Assembly: GCF_019320115.1 (NCBI RefSeq)
Contig: NC_089591.1
Coordinates: forward strand, 17,834,502-17,898,501
Direction: 5' to 3'
Length of the DNA: 64,000 bases
Source of the DNA: Miscanthus floridulus
Taxonomy: Eukaryota; Streptophyta; Magnoliopsida; Poales; Poaceae
The stretch's first letter is position 1. Each line of letters begins with the position of its first letter. A model generated the notes under the pieces. It was not told the origin of the DNA and searched no databases. It worked only from the letters and a program-made list of their open reading frames with translations. Made by a program: the position numbers and the translations under genes. Shown in pieces: positions 1 to 13,600 of the stretch.

Positions 1-2589
1 CTCGATATCAGGTTGTGATAATACTAGTGCAGTTGTTAGCAATTTCTTCAATGTCTGAAAGGCTTTCTCACATTGTGTTGACCATACAAACTTAGTTTGA
101 TTTTTCAACAGTCCAGTAATTGGCTTCGCAATTCTAGAGAAGTCAGGGATGAACCGACGATAATACCCTGCCAACCCCAGAAAACTACAAACTTGATGAA
201 CAGTTGTAGGTGCTTTCCAGTTAAGGACTTCTTCTACCTTGCTCGGATCAATAGCTATTCCACCAGCAGATAGCACATGACCCAGAAATTGTACTTCCTC
301 CAACCAAAATGCACATTTACTGAATTTGGCATATAGTTGGTGATCTCTTAATCTTTGTAGAACAATGCGGAGATGTTCCGCATGTTCCTCTTTGCTCTTA
401 GAATAGATAAGAATGTCATCAATAAACACCATGACAAACTTATCCAACTCGGGCATGAAAACTGAGTTCATTAGGTACATGAAATGAGCCGGGGCATTGG
501 TCAGCCCAAAAGACGTGACTAGATACTCATATAGACCATATCGGGTAGTAAATGTTGTCTTCGACACATCTTCTCGTCTGATCTTAATCTGGTGATAGCC
601 TGATCTCAAGTCTATCTTCGAGAACACCTTAGCTCCCGCAAGTTGATCAAAAAGCAAATCAATCTGGGGTAAGGGGTATTTGTTCTTTATGGTGACTTCA
701 TTTAACGGCCGATAGTCAACACATAACCTTAAGGTTTGGTCCTTCTTCTTCACGAAGATAGCAGGGCATCCCCAAGGTGATGAACTGGGATGAATGAAAC
801 CCTTGTCTAACAACTCTTGTAGTTGAATCTTTAATTCTGCTAGTTCTTTGGGTGGCATTCTATATGCTCTTCTAGACACAGGTGTCGTTCCTGATTTCAA
901 ATCAATTCTAAACTCTACATCTCGGTCTGGTAGCAGACTAGGCAGATCATTGGGAAAGACATCCGTAAACTCACATACCACTAAAATTTTCTCAACTTCT
1001 TCAACAATAGTTGCACAGACTGTTTCCACTGTACTCTTAGGAAATGGAAGTTGGATGAGAAGTTGGGTTTTGCTGTTAGGTGCATTTACCCTTATGGTTC
1101 TACGCAGGACATCTATGATAGCCCCGTGTTGGGTTAACCAGTTCATACTAAGGATCACATCTATATCTTGATCCTTTAATATCAGCATATTGGTAGGGAA
1201 CTCATAACCTCCCAAATCAATAGGTACATGCTGAACTACCTCCCTTGTACAGATTCATCCCCTGGGCGACTGTATATGATATGGTTCTTTTGTTTCCCCA
1301 ATAGCTATCCCATGCTTCACAACAAATGTATGATTGATGAATGTATGGGATGCACCAGAATCAAATAAGGTAATTGTAGGATGCTTAGCAATGGGAAACA
1401 TACCCATCATTACTGGTTCTCCTTCTAGAATAGATTCCACCTGAGTATAGAAGACCTTTCTAGTTTTCTTCTCAGCCTAACCCTTCTGACTATTTTGAGC
1501 ATTGCCCTTGTACTGATTCTGAGCTTGAGTAACCAGAGCTTTGGGTGCATCAGGATTATTCTTCCTGGGGTACGGACATTCTCGAGAAAAGTGTCTGAGT
1601 TTACCACAATTATAGCATGGATAATTGTGATTCTGAGGAGTAGCATTGCGGTTTGCATTATCTATATTATTTTGCTGTTGCGGTGCTTGATGAGGATAAG
1701 ACGTATTAGTTGCAGGGCGAATAAAAATTTGCTGCCTGCTTTGGCCTTGTTGTGGGTGGAATGGTGCACGGCCATGATTCTGAGGATGGTAGACTATCTT
1801 TTGACATTTTCCACTCGACGATCCGGAAGCAGATATTTTCTTCTTCTTCGCCTCCTTGTGTCGGCGGTAATTCTCCTCCGAAGCAATAGCAATGTTGATT
1901 GTTTCATGATAAGTTGCGTTACCACAAGTTGCCATCATGGTCTAAAGTTTAGTGTTCAGGCCTCTAAGAAAATGATTCTTCTTCTTCCTATAAGTATCCA
2001 CATACTCTATAGCATACTGCGATAGGTGATTGAAGCGCCCAATATAATGCATCACCGGGTGCTCCCCTTGCTTAAGAGCCAAGAACTCTTCTAACTTCAT
2101 AGTCATTACACCATCTGGAATATAGTGTGCCCTGAAGGCATCCTTAAACTCCCTCTAGGTGATTTGGTGACCAACGGGCTGTACAGCTACCAAATTTGCC
2201 CACCAGGCACCAGCAGCTCCTCGGAGTTACTGTGCCACAAACCTTGGTTTCTGAACCTCAGTACAATGAATTAGCTCAAACTTTTGCTCTATTGTCCTAA
2301 GCCAATCATCAGCTTCTAAAGGCTCTTCTGCCTTAGAGAACATAGGCGGGCGTGTGTCAGTGAAATCAACATAGGTTGACTCATCATTTCCATTATTACG
2401 ACGACCATAATTAGGGTATGGTGCCTGTTGGTTCTGCGCCAATTCCCTTAACAACCTAGCATTCTCTGCCGTTGCATTGACGAGTGCGGCTATGGCATCT
2501 GCCATAGTCAAAGGCATTGGTGGAAGATTTGGGCACTCATCATCGTCATGTGAGCCACTAGCACCAGTTTGGGTGATAGGACGAGGCAT
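1..2589 (-). pseudogene. gag-protease-RT polyprotein of element 1, broken
   Basis: One reading frame runs from an ATG at 2589 to the window edge, interrupted by in-frame stops near 2227 (TAA), 2155 (TAG), 1939 (TAG), 1474 (TAG) and 1255 (TGA). In order it shows a gag capsid region, a zinc knuckle of CX2CX4HX4C form (CYNCGKLRHFSREC, about 1575-1620), a protease with an intact DSGAS motif (about 1365) and a reverse transcriptase that is open from 1254 to 1. The RT catalytic motif FIDD (about 412-423) is intact, unlike that of element 2. The protein would build the virus-like particle and copy the element RNA. Stops in gag make it non-functional, but the RT half shows little decay. RNase H, integrase and any chromodomain lie beyond the window. 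Confidence 0.9.
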
Positions 2590-2749
2590 CTGTTAGAAAA
2601 ACACGTTTACTTACATTATTCTTTATTGAAAGCATTTAAAAGGTTTCATGCTACAAAGGGTTACTTATTTAAACTACATGTCTTGTACCCCACAAGACAA
2701 CCCTGGTTTACTAGGAAAGCAGTAAAGGAACTATTACTACTCCAAGCTC

Positions 2750-3283
2750 TCAGTCTTCGGCATCCGTGCCCATATCGGACGAAACCTCATCTTCATCTGT
2801 GAAGTACACTAACTCCTCAGGATCCTCCCCTTCTTCATTCTCGACTTCTCCTGGATCTATAATCATTTCTTCATCTGTAACTTCACCATCCCCATGAGGA
2901 GGATGAAGTTGAGCGTATAGCATGTGGACATTCTCATGAAGAATGGCATTGTCCATTTCTAGGTCTTCTACATAGAATTCCAACTCATGGACACGTTCAT
3001 TGGCTGCATCCTCTCATGTCCAGGCTTCATTCCGTAGCTCCATGGTCATGGTGATGCCCCTTTGCATTTCTACCAGCTCTTCTTGATCTTTGGCATGAGC
3101 TCGACAAAGAGTGTTGAGCTCCTTGTTAAGGTTCTCGATGTTGGCGGGATTGCTTGAAGATCCTTCATCTCCTAGTTTCTTGGAACTTCCTTCACCAAGC
3201 TCATGGTTTCTTGGTGCCAACTGGTGACGAGGAACCCCATGAGGTCCGGTGGACTTGCGTGCGGTTACCTTGGTCTTTGCGAT
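2750..3283 (-). pseudogene. Pre-gag ORF of element 1 with histone H3-tail-like N-terminus, degraded
   Basis: An extra ORF between primer-binding site and gag, about 178 codons, with one internal TGA at 3014-3016. From 3280 it reads AKTKVTARKSTG, matching the histone H3 tail ARTKQTARKSTG with changes at R2 and Q5. It continues with GVPRHQLAPR, which resembles the H3 stretch KAPRKQLATK. The codon where the start is expected (3281-3283) is ATC, so the initiator appears lost. After the tail come a region rich in Glu, Leu and Asn likely to form a coiled coil (about 3180-2900) and a very acidic C-terminus (about 2880-2750). The segment RNEAWT-ED near 3020 is shared with the larger ORF of element 2 (RNEAWSVED), which shows the two ORFs are related. 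Function unknown. Confidence 0.8.
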
Positions 3284-3655
3284 AGCCTATAGAATTTAGG
3301 GTAGGACTATAAGAATAGCTTGAGGATAATGGAGGTTAGCAAGAAAGGGATTTGACATTACTTACCCAACCACTATTAAGGGGAATTATTATGCAAGGTG
3401 CTCAAGCATGATGCATAAATCGATCTTACGAATCTAGATACAAAAGATTTATATAATCATAAGTACTAGATTTTTAATACATAGGACAAACCTAATCATA
3501 TTATCCGCCATGAACTTTCAAATAAGATAGGATTGAGTCTAGATCAAAGGTAAGAAGAAAGAAATTTGAACTTTAAAATATCAAGTTTACTTTCTTTGAT
3601 CCAAATCAATTTGAAGATTTTTCAAAGTAACCTACAATGATCTTAGATAGGAACT
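3284..3655 (-). other. 5' leader of element 1
   Basis: AT-rich sequence between the primer-binding site and the pre-gag ORF. No ORF with recognisable content; presumed untranslated leader of the genomic RNA. Confidence 0.6.
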
Positions 3656-3667
3656 GCTCTGATACCA
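3656..3667 (-). other. Primer-binding site of element 1 (initiator Met tRNA)
   Basis: The minus strand reads TGGTATCAGAGC, complementary to the 3' end of plant initiator-Met tRNA. It lies two bases inside the LTR boundary, as in elements 2 and 3. It fixes the LTR end at 3670 and the element orientation. Confidence 0.92.
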
Positions 3668-3669
3668 GC

Positions 3670-6600
3670 TGTGGCAGAACCTCCTAAGAAATCAGGCCCA
3701 CGTGCACCTATAATTGTCTTAACAGACCTCGGATAGCGTTCACGAGTTCCCAACAACTTAACAGGTCTGTCGAGTGTCCTCAGGAAACCCGAATCATCCA
3801 CAACTCTCTTTTTAAATAGGATCCCAATCACAGACATTGCAGATTACAATAGTTTATTCAAATATATACATCAGAGTGAAATATAGCGGAAGTCTTAAGA
3901 TAACATAGTTTACAAACCAGTTGTTTCAAACTTACATAACCATAAGTGTCATACAACCATAGTAGCGGGATAATATTACATTAACTTTATTTATCATACA
4001 AACTAGTGCCTAGTCCAAAGGCCATTCATCATTCCTCATCATCATTGACTTCAAACACAGACATGTAGTAGGGACCAAAACAAGCCTGCGCATGCGACTC
4101 TCCTGCAACAAGGGTTAACAAACCCTGAGTACAAAGGTACTTAACAAGACTAACCCGACGTAACAGGGGTTGAAAGACTTTAAAGATGTAGGTGTTGGGA
4201 CAAGATAAGGATGTAGCAAGATTCAAAAGTTCTTTGCCAAAGCTTACTATTCTCATTCTATTTTCAAGTTTTACCCTTAAGTCTTCTTAGTTCATTATCT
4301 CAAACTAAGTGTTCATGTCCCATGTTCCAATCCTTTTCATTCCATTCTTTTTCTCAAATTTTAGTAATTCACCAGTCCTGCATTGCTTCTGTAATGAATC
4401 GAGTCTCCATATCCGTGGAGCACCAGCAATTCGAATTGATTCAAGTCCCAGCTAGGGATTCCTTATCACACGACATATGTAGAACTTAATCTTGCATATA
4501 TCAACCTCGCTACCGGATCCTCCTATACTAAGCCGTCTCCACGCCACCCGAGAGCACAGCACACCTCAAATCCAGCCACATTCCAGCCATGAGGGTACAC
4601 GCTACTCCTACCATCTCTTCACTCCCAGTGCATGGGTATTCATCTTAGTATCAGATTAGCTGAAGTAGGCTTACCGGAGTATGTGACCAGTACTACAAAG
4701 TATCTCGTTCAGAAGATCCACAATGAGTGGCCTTTAAGCGACATAGTCGGCAACATTACCCAACATTTAAGATAAGTCACCCAACTAGTCTCTAGTTCAT
4801 TCTACCTTCTTTCTTTCTTTGGCCAGTATGCCATCTTTGATTGTATCGAAACTTTTACTTTGAAAGCCTACCATAAAGCATACTAAGCATTCTACGCCTT
4901 TGTAAATGAAATCATCTTCAAGGATGGTAAACAATTAACAAGGTAGGCAATGCATCAAGTAGGTAACATTTGAATTAATCAACTTAATGCAATAGGTAAC
5001 ATAGGTGATAAACTTTTGAAAGTAAACAAGGTACTGGTTTAATGTATAAACCGGGGCTTGCCTTCGTTGACGATATCAGGTTCCGAATCAGTACCACAAT
5101 TATCGAATCCCGTGACAATTGGGGATTCTTCTAGAACTTGCTCAACTAGAATCGTTTCACTCTCGGGTTCTACATGAAATGATAACATATGTTTTAACAT
5201 GATGATAATGTAAACATGATGCTTTCACGGTACATGAAATGTAAAAACAGCCCGAATACGATTTTTCCTTCACGGTACAGTTGCAAGCCAACAAAACCAA
5301 CTTGCAATCCTACCATCAAGAACCACACATGTGACTTGACCAAATGAATCTTGAAACCCTACTAGTCACAAAACATGACCAAAACAAGATTCAACACTAA
5401 TCAAACACTTAGGGTTTGCTTTTATTTATTTTTGAATTAATTTGGAAATAAGCCCAAAACTGAACTTGTTCCAAATGACCTCAAAATTTTATGTAAGCTT
5501 CCTTATGTCAAATTAGTGTACCAAAACAAATTTCATAATTTTTGGAATTACACAGTGGCCTACAAAAATCATGGAAATTGCATTTATCAATTAATGGACT
5601 GAATATTTGAACATTAAAAATATATTCAAATTTCCAGTTTCAAATTTTTGAACCATACTAGAGCATGTACAGAAGCTACACACAAATTTTTAGAATTTTT
5701 GGAGCTATAATTATTTTCCTACAAATTTCCAAAGATTTAGCACTTTTCAAAATCAGAAAATACCAAAACCTTACTGTTCTTCTCTTTCTCTCTCACTGAC
5801 AACCCGACCCCACTCGTCAGTGTCACATAACAGGACACGGCGGTGCTGCCATCACTAGCTGGCCCAAAACACACCGATGGCGACGCTCCGGTGAGGCAGA
5901 CCACACCTAAATGATCTACACTATCCTACGAATCCATCCCAGCCCTCAGAACGACAGCAAGCGCACCGGAGAGAGCTCCACGTCGGCCATGGCGGCTCAG
6001 GCACGATGGCTCACGGCGTAACCCCAGCAATGGTGCAGTAGAGTCTAAAATGAAGCTAGTATCGCATTCAGTAGCTCACCACGATCATGCCGGTGCGTTT
6101 GGTGAAGACGAAGACGGTCTAGAACAGCTTGGCCACGTCGAGTCGATGGTGGCGGAGCTCCAGTCGGTCTCGGGGAAGAAGACATTGCGCCGGGCGATTC
6201 CGGCCAACCCAAGCAACGCGAGCAAGCCAAAGAGGAGCGCAAGACCAAGGCAATTGCATTGGCGTAGCTGGGTATGATGGACGCAGCTTGATGGTGGCTA
6301 CGGCGATCAGCGGAGCTGACTGGCGGCGGAGCAGAGCAGAGGGGAAAAACAGGGACAGCGGTGGCGGTTGCTGCTATTTATAGCCGGGAAGGGGACGTCC
6401 GGTGTCGACAGCGCACGAATGTGCTCGCCATGGTGCTGGCTACAGGTCAACGCGCGAGGAAGTGACGCAAATTGATCAACGACGACAACTGTATGGCGCC
6501 GGCGGCAAGCAAAGAGGTGGCGCTCAGCCGATTTTCAATTTTGAAGTATTTACAGAATTGCCACTGCGTTAATTTTGCAAATTACTCACAAATTTTCTAA

Positions 6601-7191
6601 AGAAGTTGAAAATATCCAAAAATGAAAGTTGCTGAACTTTTCAAACTCTACAACTTTGCTTCAAGGAACATTTTCAAATTCTGCCTCCATTTTGAAATTT
6701 GAATTTGCGGTGCATTTGAGCATTTGAATCATTTCAAAATTACTCCAAATTTTATATGTAAACTTGAAAGACTTTGAATACCAAAGTTGATCCTTATAAA
6801 ATAATCTTCAACTTTGCTTTTTGCCTCAACCACAAATTCCAAATGGATTTTGAATTAGAAAAAAGGGGCAAAAAGGACTTTTATGATATGAATTTGAATT
6901 CAAATTTGATTTGTTTACCTTTTGCTTTAATTTTGATTTTTGACCAGTAACATGGCCCATTACGATTATTTGAGTCAAATGACACATGGCCTCACATGAT
7001 CATATGAAATTTGACCCTTGTGGTCATGATCTTTATTTAGGGTTTTGAATCACATCACATAAAAAAACAACATTATGAAATAAAGCTTATTTAGTGAATG
7101 CATTCAAAATTTTCTAATTTATGAATGCTTTGCAATGCATATGATGACATGTCAAATTTTAGTGCTAGGTCAAAACACCAAAGGTGTTACA
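3670..7191 (-). repeat. 5' LTR of element 1 (3.5 kb)
   Basis: In element orientation the LTR begins TGTAACACC at 7191 and ends GGTTCTGCCACA at 3670, so it has TG...CA ends. It is AT-rich except for a GC-rich island at about 5790-6500. Short ORFs there show no family resemblance and are treated as chance. A hairpin (AACACC-aaa-GGTGTT) sits at 7174-7188 at the LTR start. The flank 7192-7196 (agaaa) should be one copy of a 5-bp target duplication; the other is off the window. Confidence 0.88.
6374..6383 (-). promoter_or_regulatory. Probable TATA box of the element 1 LTR promoter
   Basis: The minus strand reads CTATAAATAG within GC-rich sequence, a near-ideal plant TATA box in the sense direction of the element. 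If used, transcription would start about 30 bp further left, giving a U5 of more than 2.5 kb. Inferred from motif and position only. Confidence 0.55.
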
Positions 7192-10100
7192 AGAAACTAT
7201 TTTAAGTACTTTGCATCATCTTTATTATGACCTATCCATCTAGGTAAGCACCTATACTATAGCAATCACTTGATTAACCAATTACATCCAGTTACCAACT
7301 TAGATTTAGCATATCCCATACCATCTAGATAACCATCAGTGTTCCATCATAATTACTATGATGCTATAGCTCGAGTCAAGTGCTCACTATCCAGGAGCGA
7401 TGGCTATTCGAATCGATTCCTAACCAGCTGGTGATTTATTCCTCACACAAACCACACTCACCGATCAAGTGAGCTACAAATCACTAATGACACTTTCCAA
7501 GTAGCCACAGGATAACAGTCATGGACCGCACTACCCAGGGACCGCCCGACAACTAGGACACACCTTGGGCTCACTCTTCGCGTCCCCGTCATACCCCCTT
7601 CAGCACCAGTCTGCCAATCTGAGTTTATCCTGGCTCAAATAGTGTCACTAGCTTCGCGGTCGAAAGGTACTTTATTCGGCCAGCTAAATGTGAGGCATAC
7701 GTTCAATATGACAAGAGGGACGAGCAACGATCGGTCCTTAATTGACATAGATGGAAAACTAACAGCACCCCAGAATCCTGTCTGGTTGCCTCCAACTTTT
7801 CCATCCGGTCTCCAATTATCCATCACACATGGTTAATTCCAGGATATCATTCTTTCCATAGCTACATTCTTCCAGTAACCTCCTATAAATGTAGGTGACC
7901 AGAAATCACCGATTGCTACCGGTCTAAGCAAGGCTAAGCAGTTATTCGATCCCAACCTAATAGGGTAAAAAGGTAATAAGGTAGGCAAGAATAGTAATAA
8001 ATGCATCAACGGTTTGAATCAACTCCTACAACTTAATGCAACAATATATAAACTCATATATAGAAAGAATTGCTTTTATAAAGTAGGAGACTTAGAATGC
8101 TCCGGGGCTTGCCTCGTTCGAATGAACTAGGTTGATGATCCATGCACTCGGGCAAGTCCTCTCCTTGCTCCTCTTCCTCTGGCACCTCCTATGCCTGGAT
8201 TTCTTGTGGATCTGTCCTGGTCTGCTCTTCCTGAACTGCTACTAGCAACTCCTCCTACGATCCTATATGATGCAGATGTATAAGTGCTCATGCATAGGTG
8301 CATCGGAGAGATAACATGTAATGATCATGATGCATGGAATGTAGATGAACATGTTTAACTTTATTGGACATAGTAGAAGTAAAGCTCTTCTATAAGGTAG
8401 CCAACATCATCCAAGAACATGTACTACTATACTACTACTACAACCACTATACTAACATGCCAAGTCACCACAGCAAGCTAAGATGCTTCAAAGATACACC
8501 AAAGCAAACATTATTAACTAAACATGCATTAAAAAGGTTAATTAAACCCTAATTAAAACTAGGTTTGAACAGCAACACCTATTTTGGTTGCACAAAAAAA
8601 TCTGAGCAAATTACAGTAGTATAGTACTACTCTAAGTAGACTACCATAAAATTTTCATGGCATTTAGATAAGTAAAATAGCCTACACAAAAATGACAAGC
8701 TATGACATAAATATGAGCATGAAAATAATTTGTATTATGAAAAGTATCCAACAATAGATTTAATATTTTTCCTATGTTCTACACAGTAAACAATCAATGC
8801 ACAAAATTATCATACACATGTTTTATACAATTTTTGCTCTCTATCAAAATAACAAAAATCATCAATTAAAGGCGCTTGAACTACACATCAATATTTCTCT
8901 GTAGAACATGCATGACATATATTTTTCCTACAAAGTACATCACTAAAGGAGATTAACAAAACTAGAACCATATTTTTCTGATAATTATTCTATTTACTAG
9001 ACATTTTCTAAGATAACAGTAAATACAAGAATTAAATAAAACTCTATACAAAAGTATCACAAAAACCACATGCAATATTTTTCTACTATAGATCTAAGAA
9101 TAAGAAGCATATAGAAATTTGTTTCATCAAATTTGGAGCAATATTTTTCAATTTATGAATTTCCAAACCATTTAAACAAAATCTGTAAATCGTTTCTTTT
9201 ATTCCTTCTGAAAATCCCGGTTCAAAAACGCTAGATCCACCCGGATCTGTACATGCGCGTACACACATAGGGGCTGACAAATGGGCCCGGGGGTCAGTGG
9301 GACCCCACCTGTCAGCGAGAGAGGAAGAAGGGTGGCCCTGACCACGGCTAACCTCGCCGCCAGCGAGGTCTCCGGTGAGGAGGTCTACTCTATCGCACTC
9401 TCCTTCACAAGGCGAACCTACTGGTGCTGCTATCGTGGCCAGTCGAGCTCGGGAGCAAGCTCATCAGCATCCATGGTGGCGTGGTGGCCTGGCTCAACGT
9501 CGGCCGGCCATCTCCGGCCAAGATGAGGCACGGGGAGGAGCTTGGGAGCTCCACCGCGTCAGGGCGGTGCTTGAGCGCGTGAAAATAGGGAGAGAGGTGG
9601 AGCGGAGAGGGGGAGTCCACGGAGCGGAGCTCTCCAGTGAGCTCGACCGCTACTCCGGTGAGGGAATCCTGAGAAAGGGAAGTTTCCCATGGCTTATCGA
9701 GGCGAGCACGGGGTGCGAGAGGTGAAGGCGGAGCTTTGGGCAAGACGGAGCGGTCGACGGCGAGCTAGGGTGGCCGGGTGAGCCAACTCCGACGAGGCAC
9801 ATGTGGTGGCGGAGCTGCCTACACGTGTAGGAGCTGTTGCTGCTGCTATCCAAGCGAGGATAAGGTGAAGGAAGGGAGGGAATGGCGGAGTGAGGGAGCG
9901 GGGGCACGCCCGGGCTAACAAAACGGTCAGGGCATGGCGACGTCGGCGGCGCATGGCGGCCACGCGGTGGCGGGACTCTGCCACGGGCACGCGGAGGTGC
10001 GGCGCTAGCGCTGGCGTGGGCGCGCGCGCACCGGTGGGAGCATGGGCGAGTGCGTGGGCAGGCCAGGCCGGCTTCGCTAGCTAGGCTAGAAGCGGAGCGG

Positions 10101-10602
10101 TGGCCCAACTAAGGTAAGAACTGTTTTTTTTTCATTTTCTTTTCTTTCCCAAATTCATTCAAATGAAATTTTAAACCTTTTCAATGCAGTTTCAAAAGTT
10201 GGACCCAAAATAGAAGTTGCTTAGAAAAATGTACACTACAACTTTGCCAAAAAGAGTAAGGCCAAAATTCAATTAGATTTTGAACTATAGATTTAAAGTT
10301 AATTTAAATAAAAAACCCTATTTTAGAATATTATTTTTAAAACCAAAATTTGAGAAAACTTTGAATATACACCTTGCTCCAAATTGCATCCTAATTACTT
10401 CCAAGTGGTCTAAGTGATCAACCAAGGTACACACATGGCAAAACAAACATAGCATCCAATCTATTAAAACAAAACTATGCAACATACATGTTTCATTAGT
10501 ATGTTTTAATTCTATATTTCATGTCATGCTTATGAATGCATAATAATGATTATGCTCATGATTTGCAAAATGTTAATGCATGCTTAACACCGAGGTGTTA
10601 CA
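7192..10602 (-). repeat. 3' LTR of element 2, inner part
   Basis: Matches 17869-21279 along its whole length. It starts abruptly at 7192, where element 1 was inserted, and ends at TGTTACA (10602), directly before the polypurine tract. Its GC-rich island (about 9270-10090) holds several overlapping ORFs on both strands with no coherent domain. Confidence 0.92.
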
Positions 10603-10603
10603 G

Positions 10604-10614
10604 CCCTCCCCCTT
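10604..10614 (-). other. Polypurine tract of element 2
   Basis: The minus strand reads AAGGGGGAGGG, one base before the 3' LTR start TGTAACACC. This is the expected primer for plus-strand DNA synthesis, and it confirms which LTR is the 3' one. Confidence 0.88.
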
Positions 10615-13600
10615 ATAAGAATCTCGTCCTGAGATTTTGAGTTACGAACCATTTGTTATAAAAATCTTTATAAGCGTTTTGCAGATATTCTCCTGTTTCC
10701 CACATCGCATCACCATCATCGTGATGACTCCACTGTATCTTATATGTTCTCATCACTTTATTCCAAGTGACTTGGTCCTTAGTGTCCAAAACTCAAACCG
10801 GTTGCTCACGGTATTCCAAGTCTGATTTGATCCGAATTCCCTAAGGTTCTATTCTCTCTTCCGGAACACACAAGCACTTCTTCAACTGTGATACATGGAA
10901 GACTAGAAAGATTGAACCCATCGCTTCTGGTAACTGTAACTTATAAGCCATGGGACCCTTCTTCTCTATGATCTTGTACGGTCCTACAAACCTAGCAGCA
11001 AGTTTCTTCTTGATTCCAAACCATTTCTTCTTCATTGGGGGTAACTTTCAAATATACATAGTCACCAACTTGAAATTCTAGCGGTCTCCTTCTCTTATCT
11101 GCATAACTCTTCTAGCGTGACTGTGCCGCTTTCATGTTTTGTTGGATAATACAGACCTTTTTCTCAGCCTCGTCAACAAAATCGATTTCGTAAAACCTTC
11201 TCTCTCCAAGCTCAACCCAATTCAACGGTGTCCTACATTTCCTGCCATACAATACTTCAAATGGAGCCATCTTGATACTCTCTTGGTAACTATTGTTGTA
11301 AGCGAACTCTATCAAAGGTAACCATGATTCCCATGAACCCCTAGATGATAACACACAAGCTCTAAGCATATCTTCAAGAATAGCATTAACTCACTCTGTC
11401 TGCCCATCTGTCTATGGGTGGTAAGCTGTACTACGAACCAAGCTAGTACCCAAACCTTTCTGAAGATGCTCCCAAAAATGAGCGGTAAACTGTGACCCAT
11501 GGTCAGACACGATAGTCTTTGGTATACCATGTAATCAGACAATCTCTACAATGTACTTCTCAGCATACTGAGGGGGTCGAAAAGCGTTCTTGACTGGTAA
11601 AAAGTGAGCTGATTTGGTAAGGCGATCTACAATCAACCAAATTGAATCATTCCCCTTTGGTGTGGTGGGAAGACCGGTGATAAAATCCATACTTATATCA
11701 TCCCATTTCCAATCTGGTACTGACAAAGGTTGCAACATTCCTACGGGTCTCATGTGAAGAGCTTTCACTCTACAACACATGTCGCAACGAGCAACATACG
11801 CTGCAATCTCCTTCTTCATCTTCGTCCACCAATAACAACGTCTCAATTCTTGGTACATTTTGCTACTTCCAGGATGGATAGACAACTTAGAGTGATGAGC
11901 TTCATCCATCAATTTGTTCTTGAGCTCTCGATCTTTAGGTACAACCAGACGGTCCTTAAACCATAACACTCCTTGTTCATCCACTCTAAAGTGCTTGGTC
12001 GATTCTTTCTTCATTTTCTCCTTGATATGGAATATTCCCTTATCTGTTTTCTGACCCTTAATGATCTTGCTCTCCAAGGTACAACTAACCTAGATATTGT
12101 GCAACACAGCAGGATGCAACAAATTGAACCCATCTTCAAACAATGGTTGCATAGTAAGAGAATGTGACTTCCTACTTAAGGCATCTGCTACTACATTTGC
12201 CTTTCTCGAATGATAGTGCACATTCAGATTATAATCCTTTATCAGCTCTAACCATCTTCTCTATTGCATATTCAACTCAGATTGAGTAAATATGTACTTG
12301 AGACTCTTATGATCTATAAAGATATTGCACACATTCCCAAGCAAGTAGTGTATCCAAATCTTTAGAGCATGCACAATGGCCGCAAGCTCTAAATCATGTG
12401 TAGGATAGTTAACCTCATGCTTCCTCAACTGACTTGAGGCATAAGCAATGACCCTTCCATCTTGCATCAGAACACATCCTAAACCATTCTTTGATGCATC
12501 GCAAAACACATCAAACGGCTTCTCTATATCCGGTTGTGCCAGAATAGGAGCAGTGGTTAGCAAATTCCACAAGGTGCAGAAAGCTCCCTCACACTCCTTT
12601 TGTCCAAATGAACTTATGATCCTTCTATAGCAAACTTGTCATTGGCTTGGCAATCTTCAAGAAGTTCAGTATAAAACGACGATAGTAACTGGCTAATCCA
12701 AGAAAACTCCGAACCTCATGAACTGTGCTTGGTGCCTTCCAATCCATAACCTCTTGTACCTTACTAGGATCCACTGAGATTCCATTCTTAGATAACACAT
12801 GACCGAGAAAAGGAACTGTCTTCAGCCAGAACTCACATTTACTAAACTTAGCATACAACTGGTGATCTCTGAGTCTAGTCAAGACAATTCCTAGATGCTC
12901 TGCATGATCTTGTTTGTTCTCTAAGTATAATAGAATGTCATTAATGAACACAATCATGAACTTATCCAACTCCGTCATAAAGACCAAATTCATCAGATAC
13001 ATAAAGTATGCAGGAGCATTTGTCAAACCAAAGGACATGACAAGATACTCGTACAAACCATATCTGGTGGAGAACGCGGTCTTAGGTATATCTTGTGGTC
13101 TAATCTTGATCTAATGGTACCCTAATCTCAAATCTATCTTGGAGAACACCTTGGCTTTTGACAATTGATCAAACAAGATATCAATCCGAGGTAGAGGATA
13201 CTTGTTTTTAATTGTCACCGCATTTAGTGGCTGATAGTCCACGCACATTTGTAAGGAGTTATCCTTCTTCTTCACGAACAGTGCAGGACATCCCCATTCT
13301 GATGAACTTGGACAAATTAAACCCTTAGTCAATAGATCTTGGAGTTGTTTCTTCAACTCGGCTAATTCATTTGGAGGCATCCGATAAGGCCTCCTTGAGA
13401 TCGGTGGTGTTCTAGGGATTAACTCAATGGCAAACTCAACATCTCTGTCTAGTGGAAGACCGGGTAACTCATCTGGAAACACGTCCAGAAACTCGCACAC
13501 TACTAGAATCTTAGCTAGAAGAGTAGTTTGGACTGCACAAGTTGTACTGGCCAGATCTATTCTCCGAGGTAAGGTTACTTGAAATGTACCTTCTCCAATA

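Larger units (their letters stand above)
1..7191 (-). mobile_element. Element 1: Tekay-type Ty3/gypsy retrotransposon, 5' part
   Basis: A minus-strand LTR retrotransposon that leaves the window at its left edge inside the reverse transcriptase. In element order from right to left it has a 3.5 kb 5' LTR, a primer-binding site for initiator-Met tRNA, an extra pre-gag ORF, then gag, protease and reverse transcriptase in one frame. Gag with a CCHC knuckle, the DSGAS protease and the FIDD reverse transcriptase are typical of Ty3/gypsy. Very long LTRs beginning TGTAACACC suggest the chromovirus Tekay (Del) lineage. The chromodomain itself would lie off the window, so the lineage rests on similarity to element 2. 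The right end abuts the truncated 3' LTR of element 2, so this element is the younger insertion. Confidence 0.9.

Noticed and set aside
5990..6390. Short ORFs in the GC-rich part of the element 1 LTR
   Set aside because: No family resemblance, overlapping on both strands, located around the putative TATA box of the LTR.
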